Notes: generated by a model not told the origin, from the letters alone. A DNA stretch of 64,000 nucleotides from Agaricus subrufescens (GCA_029945375.1 CM057059.1:2790001-2854000); one strand, 5' to 3'; counted from the first letter of the stretch, positions 1 through 10,392 are shown. A program made the numbers and translations.

Positions 1-656
1 ACTCTAGACATCATATTCGCCGTAGACAAAACTGAGAGAAAGTCATGATTGGCCGTGGTGTGCGTACATGTAATCCTATCGATCACAATCCAGAGCTCAT
101 ACTCGATCTTTACAGAAGAGGTTCCCCGGAAATTTTCATCCAGCTCTGGTCGGCTTTATCGTGCCTGGGGAATCTCTGGAAGGCGCAGTTGTTCGCTAAA
201 TGTGGGAGGAAGCACAACTTCGTGTATAAACCTTATTACCACCCAGGTCAACCTTGGGTATGCCATATTCTCTGGTATAATAAACGGAGATAAACACCTA
301 TTAATTGAATCCCCTGGTCATACCCAACAAGTATCATGGTCGGCTCCTACGTTCAATCAGATTTCACACATCCAATCAGGGTGGACTACCACAATGAGCG
401 TGTCGCTGCCAGATGGTTCACGCGAGAGGTATCTGTTATTCTGAACATTACTACTTACCATTCGAAGTAATACAGAGCTCTCTGCAAGTTTCGGCGAAGA
501 CAAAGGTGACGATCCGAAGAAGGCTCGAGCTGGACAGGCTCCCCTGATTGGAGTTCCTGTGAAGATGTCACCAGCTACTGCTATCGCTAAAGCGCTCATT
601 CGAGATTGGGTGGAAGGGGGGTTAAGTTTGCAAACATTCAATCCGCCAACTTGTAA
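1..656 (+). pseudogene. NADH pyrophosphatase (Nudix, NPY1/NUDT12 type) pseudogene, copy A, 5' truncated by window
   Basis: Translation across frames recovers the C-terminal Nudix half of a NADH pyrophosphatase, the enzyme that splits NAD(H) to NMN(H) and AMP. Visible blocks are a VVII-AVD strand at about 5-40, a degenerate Nudix box at about 150-225 (G-F-I-x-P-G-E-S-L-E, then R-stop-M-W-E-E-A), the family's YH-GQPW tail, and a C-terminal IRDW block near 600. Lesions: a stop sits where the catalytic RE glutamate should be, the box glycine after EEA is a glutamine, and the reading frame shifts several times. The N-terminal part and zinc ribbon lie outside the window. The same gene, with different lesions, recurs at 5810-7178. 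That this is a decayed Nudix gene is well supported; the precise borders are not. Confidence 0.75.
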
Positions 657-1003
657 TTACCCACAGCATATCTAGGCTTACCCAATGTCTCGCAATTGTT
701 AAGATTCCAGTGTCCCGATGCAAGGCAAACCGTAACGGCACTGATATCTGTTTTTTCAAGTTTATTGTACTCGTAGAGGTGACCATTGACTGCTCCTTTC
801 AACTTTTTCCATTCCGGAGATCTCGGCGATATGTATCATTTCGAGCTCCACGAACTCTTCAAGGCCAACTGCACGCCTCAGTACTTTATGACAAATATGA
901 CAGATGAAGAACATTTGTGCAAGCCTTGCGATCAGACAGGACGGTTACAATCTCGAGTGTGGTTGTTCGTGAGTAACAAGCGTAGTAGTTGTCGTGAATT
1001 TCG
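657..1003. other. Intergenic, no supported gene
   Basis: A forward frame from 786 to 1022 is open for 78 codons with a start codon, but I do not recognise its product and see no splice-consistent extension. It overlaps the 3' end of the SUR7-like gene on the other strand. Treated as probably non-coding. Confidence 0.4.
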
Positions 1004-1869
1004 TCATGTCATAACACCGTAATACATTTGTTTAATACTTCTCTTCTCCCAAATCTTTGCGCCTGTGGTAACATAACTCATTTCAGTTTTCGACACTCGG
1101 AACCAAATTGAGATGGCGCACCTGACACCACAACAATAACACGCTCTCGCAGACAAAAACACCACAGCAAGCCATGTCAGAATCATCGCTATTAACACCA
1201 TCCAAAATCCATCTCCAAACGAGACATCAAACTTGAAATCCTGGTCTACCGCCAATCCATCTCTGACTACAATCCCTAATGCCACATCGATTCCAAAAAC
1301 GACGGTGGTAGTGATCCCGGTGATTATGGCGAGAAAGAGTGTCAGAATGGAGATGGCATGAGAAGCGAGGAATAGAGAGGATATTAAAGTCAGGAGTGCA
1401 ACTCCGGCGGCTATAGGGTGGAGGACTAGAATGAGGCGGAGGGAAGTTTCGACAGCGTTGATTACGGCATCCGGGAGACCTGCAAGTTCTCGAACTGAAG
1501 CTGGCACGATGTAACCGAGTTGGGGACCAAAGCATTCTCCATCAATGGTGGTGTTCACTGAAGGACCAGGGATACTTTTGAAAGGAAAGAATGAGACAAT
1601 TAAGAGCAAGGTCTTCGTGTGACTGCCAAGGAAGTGGCTTCGAGAGAGAGGGTTTACCTTGATGCACAGAAACCCCAAACCCCAAAGCGCAGCTCCGTAG
1701 CAACATTTGTGGTAGGCTGGACATTCAAACCAGACTTGACGACAATGAGATAGATAGGCTTGATAATGGTCAACGAGAGTCCCACGAGCAGAAGAAGAAT
1801 AAAAGCGGCTGCAAGGAGTGTGAATGCGATCAGCGACACAATCCGATAGGTCTGGAGAGGTCTAATCAT
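1004..1869 (-). CDS. SUR7/PalI-like four-pass membrane protein
   Basis: Two exons, 1869-1658 and 1574-1004, give 260 residues; the 83-bp intron (GTAAAC...AAAAG) keeps the frame exactly. The product has a hydrophobic segment at about residues 10-40, then an extracellular-like loop with the claudin/SUR7 signature W-G-F-C near residue 67 and a second cysteine in GECFGPQLGY about 20 residues later, followed by three more membrane segments and a short basic tail. Fungal SUR7/PalI proteins sit in the plasma membrane, at eisosomes or in pH sensing. The first exon is also open upstream to 1920; I chose the ATG at 1869 because it places a short polar N-terminus directly before the first membrane segment. 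It lies between the Nudix pseudogene A and small gene A, where the second copy of that arrangement has no equivalent gene. The family call is from architecture, not from close sequence recall. Confidence 0.7.
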
Positions 1870-2946
1870 CGTTGTGCGGTGAAAGGAGAGCAGTGGGACT
1901 CCGCAGATGGGTTCCACCAAGTGTCGTAGTAGTACATATATCGAATAATGAATGCTATTATTAGACTATTCTCTCACTTGGGCTTCAGTCCGGTGCCAAT
2001 ATTCGGCGAAATCCGAGAAGAAGTGTGTCGTCCATGCTTAAGCATGTTGAATGCTCTCAGCACCAGCCCTCATGTACAGCAATCGGGTTAGTCAAAGGTG
2101 TCGGGCCGTCGAAGGCCGACTCAGTTGGATCCGAAACATCAGCCACCCGCTTCACGCTGCCGGATCCAGCTCTAGTGGCGTATACTTTGAGAGCAATCAT
2201 AATTCTAGGTTCAATTAATACTGAGCAAGCTCGGTCCCCCCGCCCGCTGGTCATTTCTTGGACCTGGTGACGGCGATAATAATGCTATCATCTGACCCTT
2301 TCCCGAAATAGTGTTCACTGTCAGAAGTAAAAACTTCAGCCTCTGTACACAGTAAAGAGAGCTTGTATAATCTCTTCACAACAACTAAAACCAGTAAATA
2401 TCATTTCATGTTGGTGATCCCCAATTTACAGCTGCTTTTGAAATATTGATTGATCATCGATATTTTCTAGCCATAATCCAAGTCAACACCTCCACACTCG
2501 ATTATATTCCACAACAATAGCTTGCATCCGCCCAAGAATGACACTTAGAGCCTGAGGGCTGTATCTTTGACATTGAGTTCAGCAATCACCGGTGTTCAAC
2601 TTGCAGTGATCAGTGATCAGCGCTACTGATCCGTTTAAACCCTTTTCAGGTGATCGATCACAGATCCCACGTGGATATGCATACAAGTTGGTATGGTCGA
2701 GTCCGCTATAGGACCTACGCACGTGAATCAGCTGGGTAGGAGCCTGCCGACTGATTACTATTAGATAACTGCAACCGTCACATGTACATATTTCTGTACG
2801 TGGCGAAAGCTAAATCGGCGTCGCAAATGCTACGATAGTTCCCACCATCTTCCCAATGGCCGCAGAAATGCCAATACAATATCTTCATATCTATTGCCGT
2901 GGAATGCGGCCGCGAAAGACGATATCAGGGGTCGAAGCACACGATA
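1870..2946. other. AT-rich intergenic stretch
   Basis: I find no supported gene here. A 65-codon reverse frame (2254-2057) and an 81-codon forward frame overlap each other and match nothing I know. The stretch contains scattered short inverted repeats of the TGATCA kind around 2600-2660 but nothing with a clear function. Confidence 0.4.
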
Positions 2947-3616
2947 TCAGTCGCTTCTGCCAGAGTCACATATTATTACAGTTACAGTATTGCCTGACCC
3001 ATCGACAACTACGCTGTTGTCCTGTATGTAAGTAGCGATAGATTGAGAGACAGAATGGTGTCCAATAAAAGCCTCAGGTCTGGTGCTGGCAACCACTTGA
3101 CCTCGTGATGCTTGAGCCTTTAGGGGTCAGATGAACGTGTACTACATGTCTACGATGTAGGCACATACAAGGGCTGCATTTTTTTCCGCTGAGGTTGATT
3201 TAGCACATCCAAGAACTGGAGACCGTTGCAGTCGGACTTGGCGGTCATGTGTCCTCCGGAGCAATATAGGCTCAGCGTCTTCTGTATAGCCTGCAGTCAT
3301 TCCAGCTTCAAGTTGTGACGCTACCTAGGGAGATAAGGACCATATTCATTAGCTTTACTCTTCGAGAGATGTGTATAAGATGCTAGAAAACTCACTCTCA
3401 GTGCCTCTAACAGTTTTTGGAGTTTCTCTTTGCTTTTCTGTAGACTTCGCATATCTGAACCAATATTAAACAGTCGTCTGATGACAGACCGCTGTAGATG
3501 TTGTTCAAGAATCTCCTCTACTGACTGCGCTATGCTGTTTTTTTGTGTTAGGCATAGTCCCGGCACATAGGGTAGAAAGGTACAGACTTCAGCAAGTTTT
3601 GGGCAGAATCAGTCAT
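2947..3616 (-). CDS. Uncharacterised small helical protein with C-terminal GSGN motif, paralogue A
   Basis: I do not recognise this gene, but its structure is convincing. Four exons, 3616-3588, 3534-3396, 3324-3169 and 3117-2947, join in frame to 164 residues. Exons 1-2 encode a helical segment (start MTDSAQNLLN, then an amphipathic stretch with HLQRS and RRLFN and a short heptad-like KSKEKLQKLLEALR). Exon 3 is polar and poorly conserved. Exon 4 ends in a compact block, IATYIQDNSVVVDGSGN then TVTVIICDS. Paralogue B (8166-7500) shares the intron positions, identical lengths of exons 1 and 2 (29 and 139 bp), and the two ends of the protein, while exon 3 has diverged. That both copies stay open through four exons argues for selection. 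The helical part vaguely recalls the last helices of HeLo-like domains in fungal NLR proteins; this is an inference only. Confidence 0.65.
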
Positions 3617-4430
3617 CAATAAGAACAAGTATTGGTGTCAGAAGAAGAAAGGAATTGTGAGGCAGCCAAATAATTGAGTGTCTTATTAATCTTTCCGAAG
3701 CTGTTACTAGTAAATGACTTGGAAACATCGATAATAAAATTAGTAACCTCCTTCCAGTAATTGCCTGGTCCAACCTAGTATATTATGATTGGGAAAAAAA
3801 ATCAGAAAAAGAAGAAAATTTTTTGACAAAGCGTGGCAGCTCCTGATGTCCTGGAACGCCTGACTTCAATTCTTTGACTGTTTAACCCCATTGTGGATTC
3901 ATGAGCAGTATTGAGAGCACTGCCGATGGTTCTAAATATTATCAGCACCGCTCCAGCTCCTGAAATGACCCTAGAGGTACAGAGTTGCCCCGGGTATTTA
4001 TTAGAATTGAAATGCCTGGTGTTGTACTACGACCCCACCAGAGATAAGACGAGTACATGTTCTCAAGAATGAGATAAAACGTGCCCATTGAACTCCGAGT
4101 TCAGAAGTCAAAGCAGCTGGCAGGTCCCGAGTCAAGGTACGAGTAGAATTTTAATTAATAATATACCGTTATGATGGAAGTCGCAGCGCAACACATAGAT
4201 GCAGTGTGGGATCAGAAAAATAAAAGAAAAAGGAAAAGGAAAAGGAAAAGGAAAAGAAAATTAGCGTGATCAAAAGCTAGTCATTGGGTGCCACAGCTCA
4301 TCAGCTGTCTTTTCTGACATTGTGCTATTAAGTTGGCTCCAAGTGATCATGACCTGTTTGGCTTAGAGTTCCTGAGATGTGGAAAGCACGAAATCATTAG
4401 GGATTCCATCAAAGGGACATATACACCAAC
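3617..4430. other. Intergenic, with purine-rich hexamer repeat
   Basis: No gene is visible. The stretch is AT-rich and holds a polypurine microsatellite near 4227-4260; the remainder shows only short frames. Confidence 0.4.
4227..4260 (+). repeat. Polypurine microsatellite, (GGAAAA)n
   Basis: About four to five direct copies of the hexamer GGAAAA with imperfect A-rich flanks. Strand asymmetry is complete (all purine on the + strand). No known role. Confidence 0.85.
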
Positions 4431-4709
4431 ATGGGCAATCTTTGGGGTGATAGTGGGCCTGCGTTACGGAAGCCAGGACTCAAAAAAGTGTCTCAGTACG
4501 ACCTAGCCGTGCATTTACGCAATTCTGAAGAACTTAAGGAATGTGTTACATGGCATCCCGGACCGACATCTTTCTTCCTGCCAACCATATTACCAGGCAG
4601 TACTACCAGAAAGTCGATGATGAGATCCAGACTAGCCGACGCATTCCGCGCCGATGTTCAAGTTGATTCCAGTCAGTTCAATGTACGGGTTACGACCTAC
4701 TTAGATTAA
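4431..4709 (+). CDS. Hypothetical 92-residue open frame
   Basis: A single open frame from ATG (MGNLWGDSGP...) to TAA. Composition is protein-like (balanced charge, blocks such as HPGPTSFFLP and MRSRLADAFRADV) but I recognise no family. It ends 23 bp before the left arm of the inverted repeat at 4733, and the sequence around its stop (GATTAAAGTTCT) recurs at 5034, after the stop region of the next open frame, which hints at local duplication. It may be the last exon of a broken gene rather than a gene of its own. Confidence 0.3.
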   Translation: MGNLWGDSGPALRKPGLKKVSQYDLAVHLRNSEELKECVTWHPGPTSFFLPTILPGSTTRKSMMRSRLADAFRADVQVDSSQFNVRVTTYLD

Positions 4710-4732
4710 AGTTCTAGATTTTGGTCAGGGTC

Positions 4733-4840
4733 CATGACTATACTGAACGCTATCCACCCACCAGATTTTCCGCAACACGTGACTGCCGAAAGTCAGATCG
4801 GTGCCGAAATCTACAAGTTGCAAATACCTGAGTGTGCAAT
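4733..4840 (+). repeat. Inverted repeat, left arm
   Basis: This arm matches the reverse complement of 5325-5436. The core of about 90 bp differs by one substitution, a 4-bp indel near the outer end and a roughly 6-bp indel near the inner end. Read on the minus strand it encodes the block VDFGTDLTFGSHVLRKIWW, the same peptide the right arm encodes on the plus strand, so the repeated unit comes from coding DNA rather than from a simple transposon terminus. Confidence 0.85.
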
Positions 4841-5324
4841 TCTGGCAAGACGAAAACAAGTATAAGATAGGGGAAACTGAACTTGTAGTATTCTGTAGTA
4901 CATCGTTAGAAGGAAAGAGACACGATAACATTGTTTCACGGCCTGGGAAAGAAGTAGTGATTACAGCTCAAGATATAAGAGCTAGTTGCTCGTCGTTCAC
5001 TTGCACAATCTACCACCACGTCTGGTCTCTCATTGATTAAAGTTCTTTGTTGTTTGGAGTTAATTTCTTTCCCCAAGTTGTATCACGTCTCTGTGCTAAT
5101 CCCTGAGCCCCTCTCACATCTAGCACCAACTTCTCCACATTGCTCCCAATGCCTCGGCTCACTGTCCGCTTGCATGTTGTAAGTACATGCTCGTGAATCT
5201 TCGGTTTCTATAACTGGCGTTGGGGACGTCTTCTTGTTGATTGACTAGCGTGGGAAATGGTATGCGAGGTGTTGTTGCACTTCATATTTCACAGCGTGTA
5301 TATATTCCCCAGATATTCTCCCTT

Positions 5325-5436
5325 CTTTGCATACTCAATGTACCAGGTATTTGCAATTTGTAGATTTCGGCACCGATCTGACTTTCGGCAGTCACGTGTT
5401 GCGGAAAATCTGGTGGGTGGATAGCGTTCAGTCATG
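5325..5436 (-). repeat. Inverted repeat, right arm
   Basis: Reverse-complement partner of 4733-4840, separated from it by about 480 bp. The two arms could form a long hairpin in RNA or single-stranded DNA. This arm continues directly into the longer coding-like fragment at 5342-5790, so it is probably the older location and the left arm the copied one. Confidence 0.85.
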
Positions 5437-5790
5437 ACTATACGACTACTCTACCCTGACTCTACCTGATCGCACCATCGTCATTTATAAACACAAGCGG
5501 GCCCTGTATCTCTACCTGCAATTCAAAGACCTTGAATCATTCCTGATCCCGCTTTGTGTCGTTCTCGACAATCTTCCGGAAACATCCACGGCTGTTATCC
5601 TGCGTGGAATCGGAAAGTTCAGGTTGCGGGATCCATTTGCACTAGGTTTCAATGGGCCATAGAAGCATCCAGTTGACCCGCTCAGGGAGGAACTCACACC
5701 ACATCAGGGAGTTATCGTTTGCGAGCACATGGCAGGCCTTTCCACGTATTTCGACTCCGAGTTTAGTACTCATGGACGTAGCAGGCACAA
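5342..5790 (+). pseudogene. Broken coding fragment of unknown family
   Basis: One reading frame runs from the right inverted-repeat arm through YLQFVDFGTDL, a KIWWVDSVQ block, TLPDRTIVIYKHKRALYLY, ESFLIPLCVVLDNLP and HPVDPLREELTPHQ, interrupted only by two in-frame stops (TGA at 5437-5439 and TAG at 5659-5661). The protein-like character is clear, yet I cannot name the family. A 4-bp difference from the left arm lies right at the first stop. I read it as a decayed gene whose 5' part was copied in inverted orientation to 4733-4840. Confidence 0.5.
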
Positions 5791-5809
5791 GCCTCTAATA
5801 TCGGCGAGC

Positions 5810-7178
5810 TCTCTTGGCTACGAATTTCACATCACTCTCTCGGTGCACTCACTGGCATTACCCTCTTTGATACCGGATAGGTCCTCTTTAATACTGGGCA
5901 AACGTCGGTTTTCTCAACCCTGTCCGCTCAGCTATAACTGGTACATCTGTTCACGACCACCGTTACCCCTCTCCTCGGTCCTCAACCTTTCTTTGGTCAA
6001 GCGCAAGAAGTCGGCGCAATCGTCACTGAGTATGCTTCGAGAAATGTAACAAACACTGCGAGGCTTCAAGCTCCAAGCTCCACCCACAAAGCCTTCCCGT
6101 CTCATTCCTGGGAATGCAGCATGGGAGTGATGGGCCGAGTGTTCTCCCCCCGCACGAGTTCTCGTCCGCTACTTCTGCTATTGCGGCCATCTAATCATCA
6201 GCCCGAGCCAAGGGCCCTCACTGGCATGACATGCTTAGATCGGTTTACTGCTAGCGTCTTTGCGGGCTCAAGAAGCTGGGCCGATTGAAAGTACCGTAAC
6301 AAGGTAAGTTCGAGCATTTGCACTTTACACTGGCACTTACTCCCTCAGTTTTGTCCTGGTTGTGGGTCGACAACTTACTCGATGTGGGGTAGGTGGAAAT
6401 TGTCTTGTACGTCTTTATTGCCTTTGGCAGAGAAGATAGGCAAGAAACCTCGTCCTTCTGGGTACGTTGACTATCTCATTGGGACACACATCCTAATGTT
6501 CTTCATAGCAAGGGACTACACAACTAGCCCGTCCTCAGACAGACTCTGTAGTCATCATACTCGCTGTAGACGAAACAGGAGAGAAAATCCTGATGGGCCA
6601 TGGTTTGCGTACACCCTCTTATTAATCACAAAGTCCGAGCTTACAGTCTGGCTTTACAGAAAAGGTTCCCCGACAAATTTTATTCCACCCTGGTCGGCTT
6701 TATCGGGCCCTTTCAATCTTTAGGGGATGTTCACGAAATGTGGGAAGAAGCAGGGCTTCGTGTCTCAAACATCAGTCGCTATCACTCAGGTCAACCTTAG
6801 GTATGCCGTGTTTCTGGTGAAGATGAAACTTACGAATAGCCTCACCCAACGAATATCATGGTCGGCTTCTATGCCCGAGCAGACCCCACACATCCAACTA
6901 GGGTGGACTTCGACAATAAACTCGTCGATGCCAGATATTTCACGCTAGAGGAAGTCTTTGTCGTTCTGAACGGTGCTACAATTCGTAGTAATAAGGAGCT
7001 TTCTGAAAATTTCGATGAAGACAGAGGCGGCAGTCCGAAGAGGGTTCAAGCTGAACGGGCTCAAGTGGATGAGGGCCCTTTCAGGATGCCACCAGCTACT
7101 GCTATCACTGGAGTACTCATTCGAGATTGGGCAGAAGAGAGGATTAAGTTAGAAAAGATTCAATCCATCGACTTGTAA
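5810..7178 (+). pseudogene. NADH pyrophosphatase (Nudix, NPY1/NUDT12 type) pseudogene, copy B
   Basis: Nearly the full gene is recoverable across frames. An N-terminal region with VLFNTGQ and PLLGPQPFFGQAQE (about 5870-6030) leads to an ARS-xx-D-x-NRNK block ending at 6302. An intron with intact GT/AG ends follows (6303 to about 6350), then the zinc-ribbon motif FCPGCG and GRWKLSC. A second intact intron lies at about 6463-6509. The Nudix region follows at 6545-6760 (VVIILAVDETGEKILMGHG, then GFIGP...HEMWEEAGLRV), then GFYARADPTHPTRVD, and the conserved tail ends in IRDWAEERIK. Lesions include stops in the N-terminal half, frameshifts between the blocks, and loss of one codon inside the Nudix box with RE changed to HE. 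Copy A (1-656) carries different lesions, so the two decayed separately. Confidence 0.8.
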
Positions 7179-7499
7179 TGATCCGTTGCAAGCTGCTTGA
7201 ACTCGATGATTGGGTCATAGATGTGGCCAAGTGGAAATGGCTCCGACGCACACAAGTTGCAGCACTGCTACCCGGTGTTCAACTAGCTAGACAACTATAA
7301 TTGACGTAGCTCTCATTGAAAAGGATCTCAAATAACTTGCGTCATACGTTCATATTTTCTTCACGCAGGGGCGTCCAATAGTTTACAACATCTTACTGCT
7401 GCCCCACGCGTAGGACTGAACGACACCGCTGAGGTACTAATGTAGTGTTATGATGTATTCTCTGAGTGAAAAATTGTGGAAATGGAAATACATGTGAGA

Positions 7500-8166
7500 C
7501 TAGTTACTTCGACAAGAGTCACAGATTATCATTGTTATGTTATTGCCTGATCCGTCGACAACCACCCTATTGTCTCGCACGTAGGTAGTGGCGGAGCGGG
7601 AGGCAGAATAATGTTCGATGACAAGGCCACTGCGGGGATTAACTTGACCCTGTACTGTATGAGCCTGTAGGATATTATGGTCAGATGAGTGCGTATACAA
7701 GAGCACAATATGATAACATCATACCGGGGCAGCATTGTTACTGCCTAGATTTAAGCTGGTGTGTTGAGGAGCATCAGACGATTGTAACATCTGCCGACAA
7801 TGCATTCCATGCCCTGAGATAAGTTGATCTTCTACCGGATTCATCGCTATTCTCGTTTCAACTTGGGGCATTGCCTAAGAAAACAGGCGTTATGTCCGTC
7901 AGGTTTACTGATAGGGACACGTGCATCAAATGTCAGAAGGCTTACCCGTAAGACCCCCAACAGCTTTCGAAGTTTTTCTTGGGTTTTTTTCAACTTTTGT
8001 GTATCTGAATGGAGGTTGAATAATCGTTTCATAGCAGAGCGTTGGAGATGCCGTTCAACGATCTCTTCTATCAACTCAGCTATCCTGCGTTTAGGGTAAG
8101 CATAGCACTATATGAGGTGAATGGAGACAAGTGTTACTGCAACAGGTCCTGAGCGGGATCCTCCAT
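7500..8166 (-). CDS. Uncharacterised small helical protein with C-terminal GSGN motif, paralogue B
   Basis: Unrecognised gene, paralogue of 3616-2947. Exons 8166-8138, 8084-7946, 7874-7725 and 7664-7500 join in frame to 160 residues. It starts MEDPAQDLLQ, continues with IEEIVERHLQRSAMKRLFN and the coiled-coil-like KLKKTQEKLRKLLGVLR, has a variable middle (exon 3), and ends with SATTYVRDNRVVVDGSGN followed by NITMIICDS. The C-terminal block alternates beta-prone residues around a G-S-G-N turn. The gene lies 3' to 3' with Nudix pseudogene B, whose end is 322 bp away; copy A of the pair has the same relative orientation with a larger gap. No signal peptide or membrane segment is seen. Function is unknown. 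Confidence 0.65.
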
Positions 8167-9219
8167 CAGGTCACCCAAACTAGTATTTTGGTGTCGACGA
8201 GAAGTTTTTGGAGAAGGCATCAGCCACGGCAAAGGATCACAGCCGCCCCGGTTGACTGTTATATTATGGACGAGCTCCTCCCCATCTCGGTTATAGGTCC
8301 TATGCACAACGTAATTCATACCTTGGAATGTGGACTCAGAAACAGGGTGGCGTATAGGTTCCGAGGAAGGGTCGTTCTGATGAACATCAAAGAAACTTCT
8401 CCTCAGGGTGCCGGGTAGGTAAAAGTGTGGAGTATAGGTACTACTCTGCGATCTCTGACACTGTGAGTGGGAGTGGAAAGACCCGGAGATTTGAGGTCTT
8501 CAGGTCTCCAGGCGGTAAGGACGAGGTTGGAACGTTGTCGGGTCGCCCAGTACGCACAATCCGTCGTCTACCTGTGTCGTGAGATCTCAAAGAAAGTACG
8601 GGATAGGGAGGGTGGTTTAAGAAAAAGGCGGAAACAACTGTGAGCGTCCGTAGGCACTAAAGGTGAGAGGGGAGAGGGTAATACTATATTTGGTAGATTG
8701 TTGATATGTACGTAGTCATAATGTCGTCACACGGACAACCCCTCCGAGAAAACACACCGCGCTTGTCCCTCGCACGGTGTTTCACTTTGTACTTTTTTCC
8801 ACGAGACGTATCGCGACATCAATCTTAATTATATTCTGTCTCGTGATCGCGATGGAGGATGAACATCCTGATTCTCGGAGTTACGCAAATATCGTGGGGC
8901 TTTTGACCTACGACCACAACGGCCAACGGAACCTTGGACCAACATCATGGGCCGCCGATGGACGTGCACTCTTGGAGAAATGGGACATTATTCTTAGCTT
9001 TTCTGTATAATGTTGAACCACTAAAGATCAGTCCACTTAACCGATTTTGGGTCAAACCCTATAGCGCGTACGTCCTCAGACACGTCCGTTAGCCCTATCG
9101 ATTTTGGGTACTTTTTACCGCGGTTGATACCATCGACTATATAGGGGGTAAACTGTAATAGGTGTCGCCCTCGATGAAGTTACATAGTCGTTTCGCAATC
9201 ACCAACGCTACACAGTTAA
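8167..9219. other. Intergenic, one doubtful small ORF
   Basis: The only frame of note is 8777-9010 (77 codons), which starts with a hydrophobic stretch resembling a signal anchor and then reads SYANIVGLLTYDHNGQRNLG. I recognise no family and it may be chance. The rest shows no coding signal. Confidence 0.35.
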
Positions 9220-10308
9220 TCATGCCACCACAAATTTTGACCACAATCGGGCTAAGAAATCAGGTTTCCGTTCCTCCAACTTCACCTTCTTCACAAACCT
9301 CGCAGTATCCCTAACCTCACCCTCTCTCGGTACAGACCATCTCTCAACAGCATCCACAACTTTTCTCTCAACCCACCTCATACCCATACTCTCCCTCTTC
9401 CAAACTCCAACCGTCCAAACCGCCAAAGGTCCCCTTCCCTCAATACTATACCTCTCTCTCAACCTCTCCTCTTTCCTGTCCTTTTCAATTCTCAACTTAT
9501 CCCTCTCAGTACTCGCAGTACCGTCTTTTTCGAATATACAAGAGAAGGCTTCGCCGATGAAACCTCGAGGTCTGGGTGAGCGAGATGGATTGGAGAGGTA
9601 TTTAGGATTTGTGAGGCGGATGCGGTTGGAGAGGACTATGTCTGTGAATATACGATCTCCGATGATGATGAGTTCGTCGTCTGAGATTGGGCGGTGGAGA
9701 GAGGAGAAATAGGAACGAATGAATTTAATGCATGAATATGAGGGTTTGAAGGATTTGTGGTATAGAACGGGGACTTGAAGGTGATGTGAAACTGATTCTG
9801 ACTATAAAAAACGGTTGAAGTGGATGAATGGGGGGATGGAGAGTGACATACTTGAATTCCACCTGGGTCGGTGTGTGTACCAGCAGAGTTACTGACAATT
9901 AAGACATTGCCTGCTCCAAAGGTTTTGCGACATTCTGCCCAAGCTGACTATGAAGACGTGAGTTGCAGAGGAAGTATTGGTTTACGAGGGAAATACCTGT
10001 AGTTCGGGGACGAGAGTATCTTCATACGGGACAGTCTAGACAAATGCACTTGAACAAAGACAACATTATTCGCAATATAGAAACGTACGAGACAATTGTC
10101 CTTGTCGAATATTGCACCGCGATAGCCAGCCTTATGAAGTGCCGCAAAGTCAAGATGGCGAATGTCTTCCTGCGTATATCAGAATGAACAAAAAAGAAGT
10201 CGCGAGATTTAGAAGTCACACACCTTTAATTATAACATTAGGAATAACAAGTCTAGGGTGTATCAAAAGTTGAAAGGGCGCGAGTAGGCCAGGAATGTTC
10301 AGTGGCAT
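9220..10308 (-). CDS. GEP4: Mitochondrial phosphatidylglycerophosphate phosphatase (Gep4 type)
   Basis: HAD-family phosphatase that dephosphorylates phosphatidylglycerophosphate to phosphatidylglycerol in the mitochondrial cardiolipin pathway. Five exons, 10308-10222, 10169-10089, 10035-9997, 9947-9852 and 9801-9220, give 294 residues, each junction in frame. HAD motif I is FDKDNC (Asp51 and Asp53), motif II is IVSNSAG (about 86-92), and the late acidic motif is IIGDRIFTDIVLSNR (GD at about 149-150). The N-terminus, PLNIPGLLAPFQLL, fits the family's membrane-apposed start. The C-terminal 90 residues are Arg/Glu-rich and include RWVERKVVDAVERW; this extension is longer than the yeast protein. 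The gene is divergent from clathrin light chain with 84 bp between starts. The first splice site could also be placed 2 bp upstream, but only the chosen one keeps the frame. Confidence 0.88.
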
Positions 10309-10392
10309 GAACACAAGTCTATGTTTGCACCTGTTTACGTGGGGTACTCGCGTCGTCAGCACAGCAGCTTTCGACTTGTCCACCAAACAGCC
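10309..10392. promoter_or_regulatory. Bidirectional promoter between GEP4 and CLC1
   Basis: Only 84 bp separate the two divergent start codons, so the core promoters and 5' leaders must overlap. No TATA box is visible. Confidence 0.6.

Noticed and set aside
6292..6304. CCGTAACAAGGT resembles the 3' end of small-subunit rRNA
   Set aside because: It falls in the reading frame of Nudix pseudogene B, encoding the R-N-K residues just before an intron donor GTAAGT. No other rRNA sequence surrounds it.
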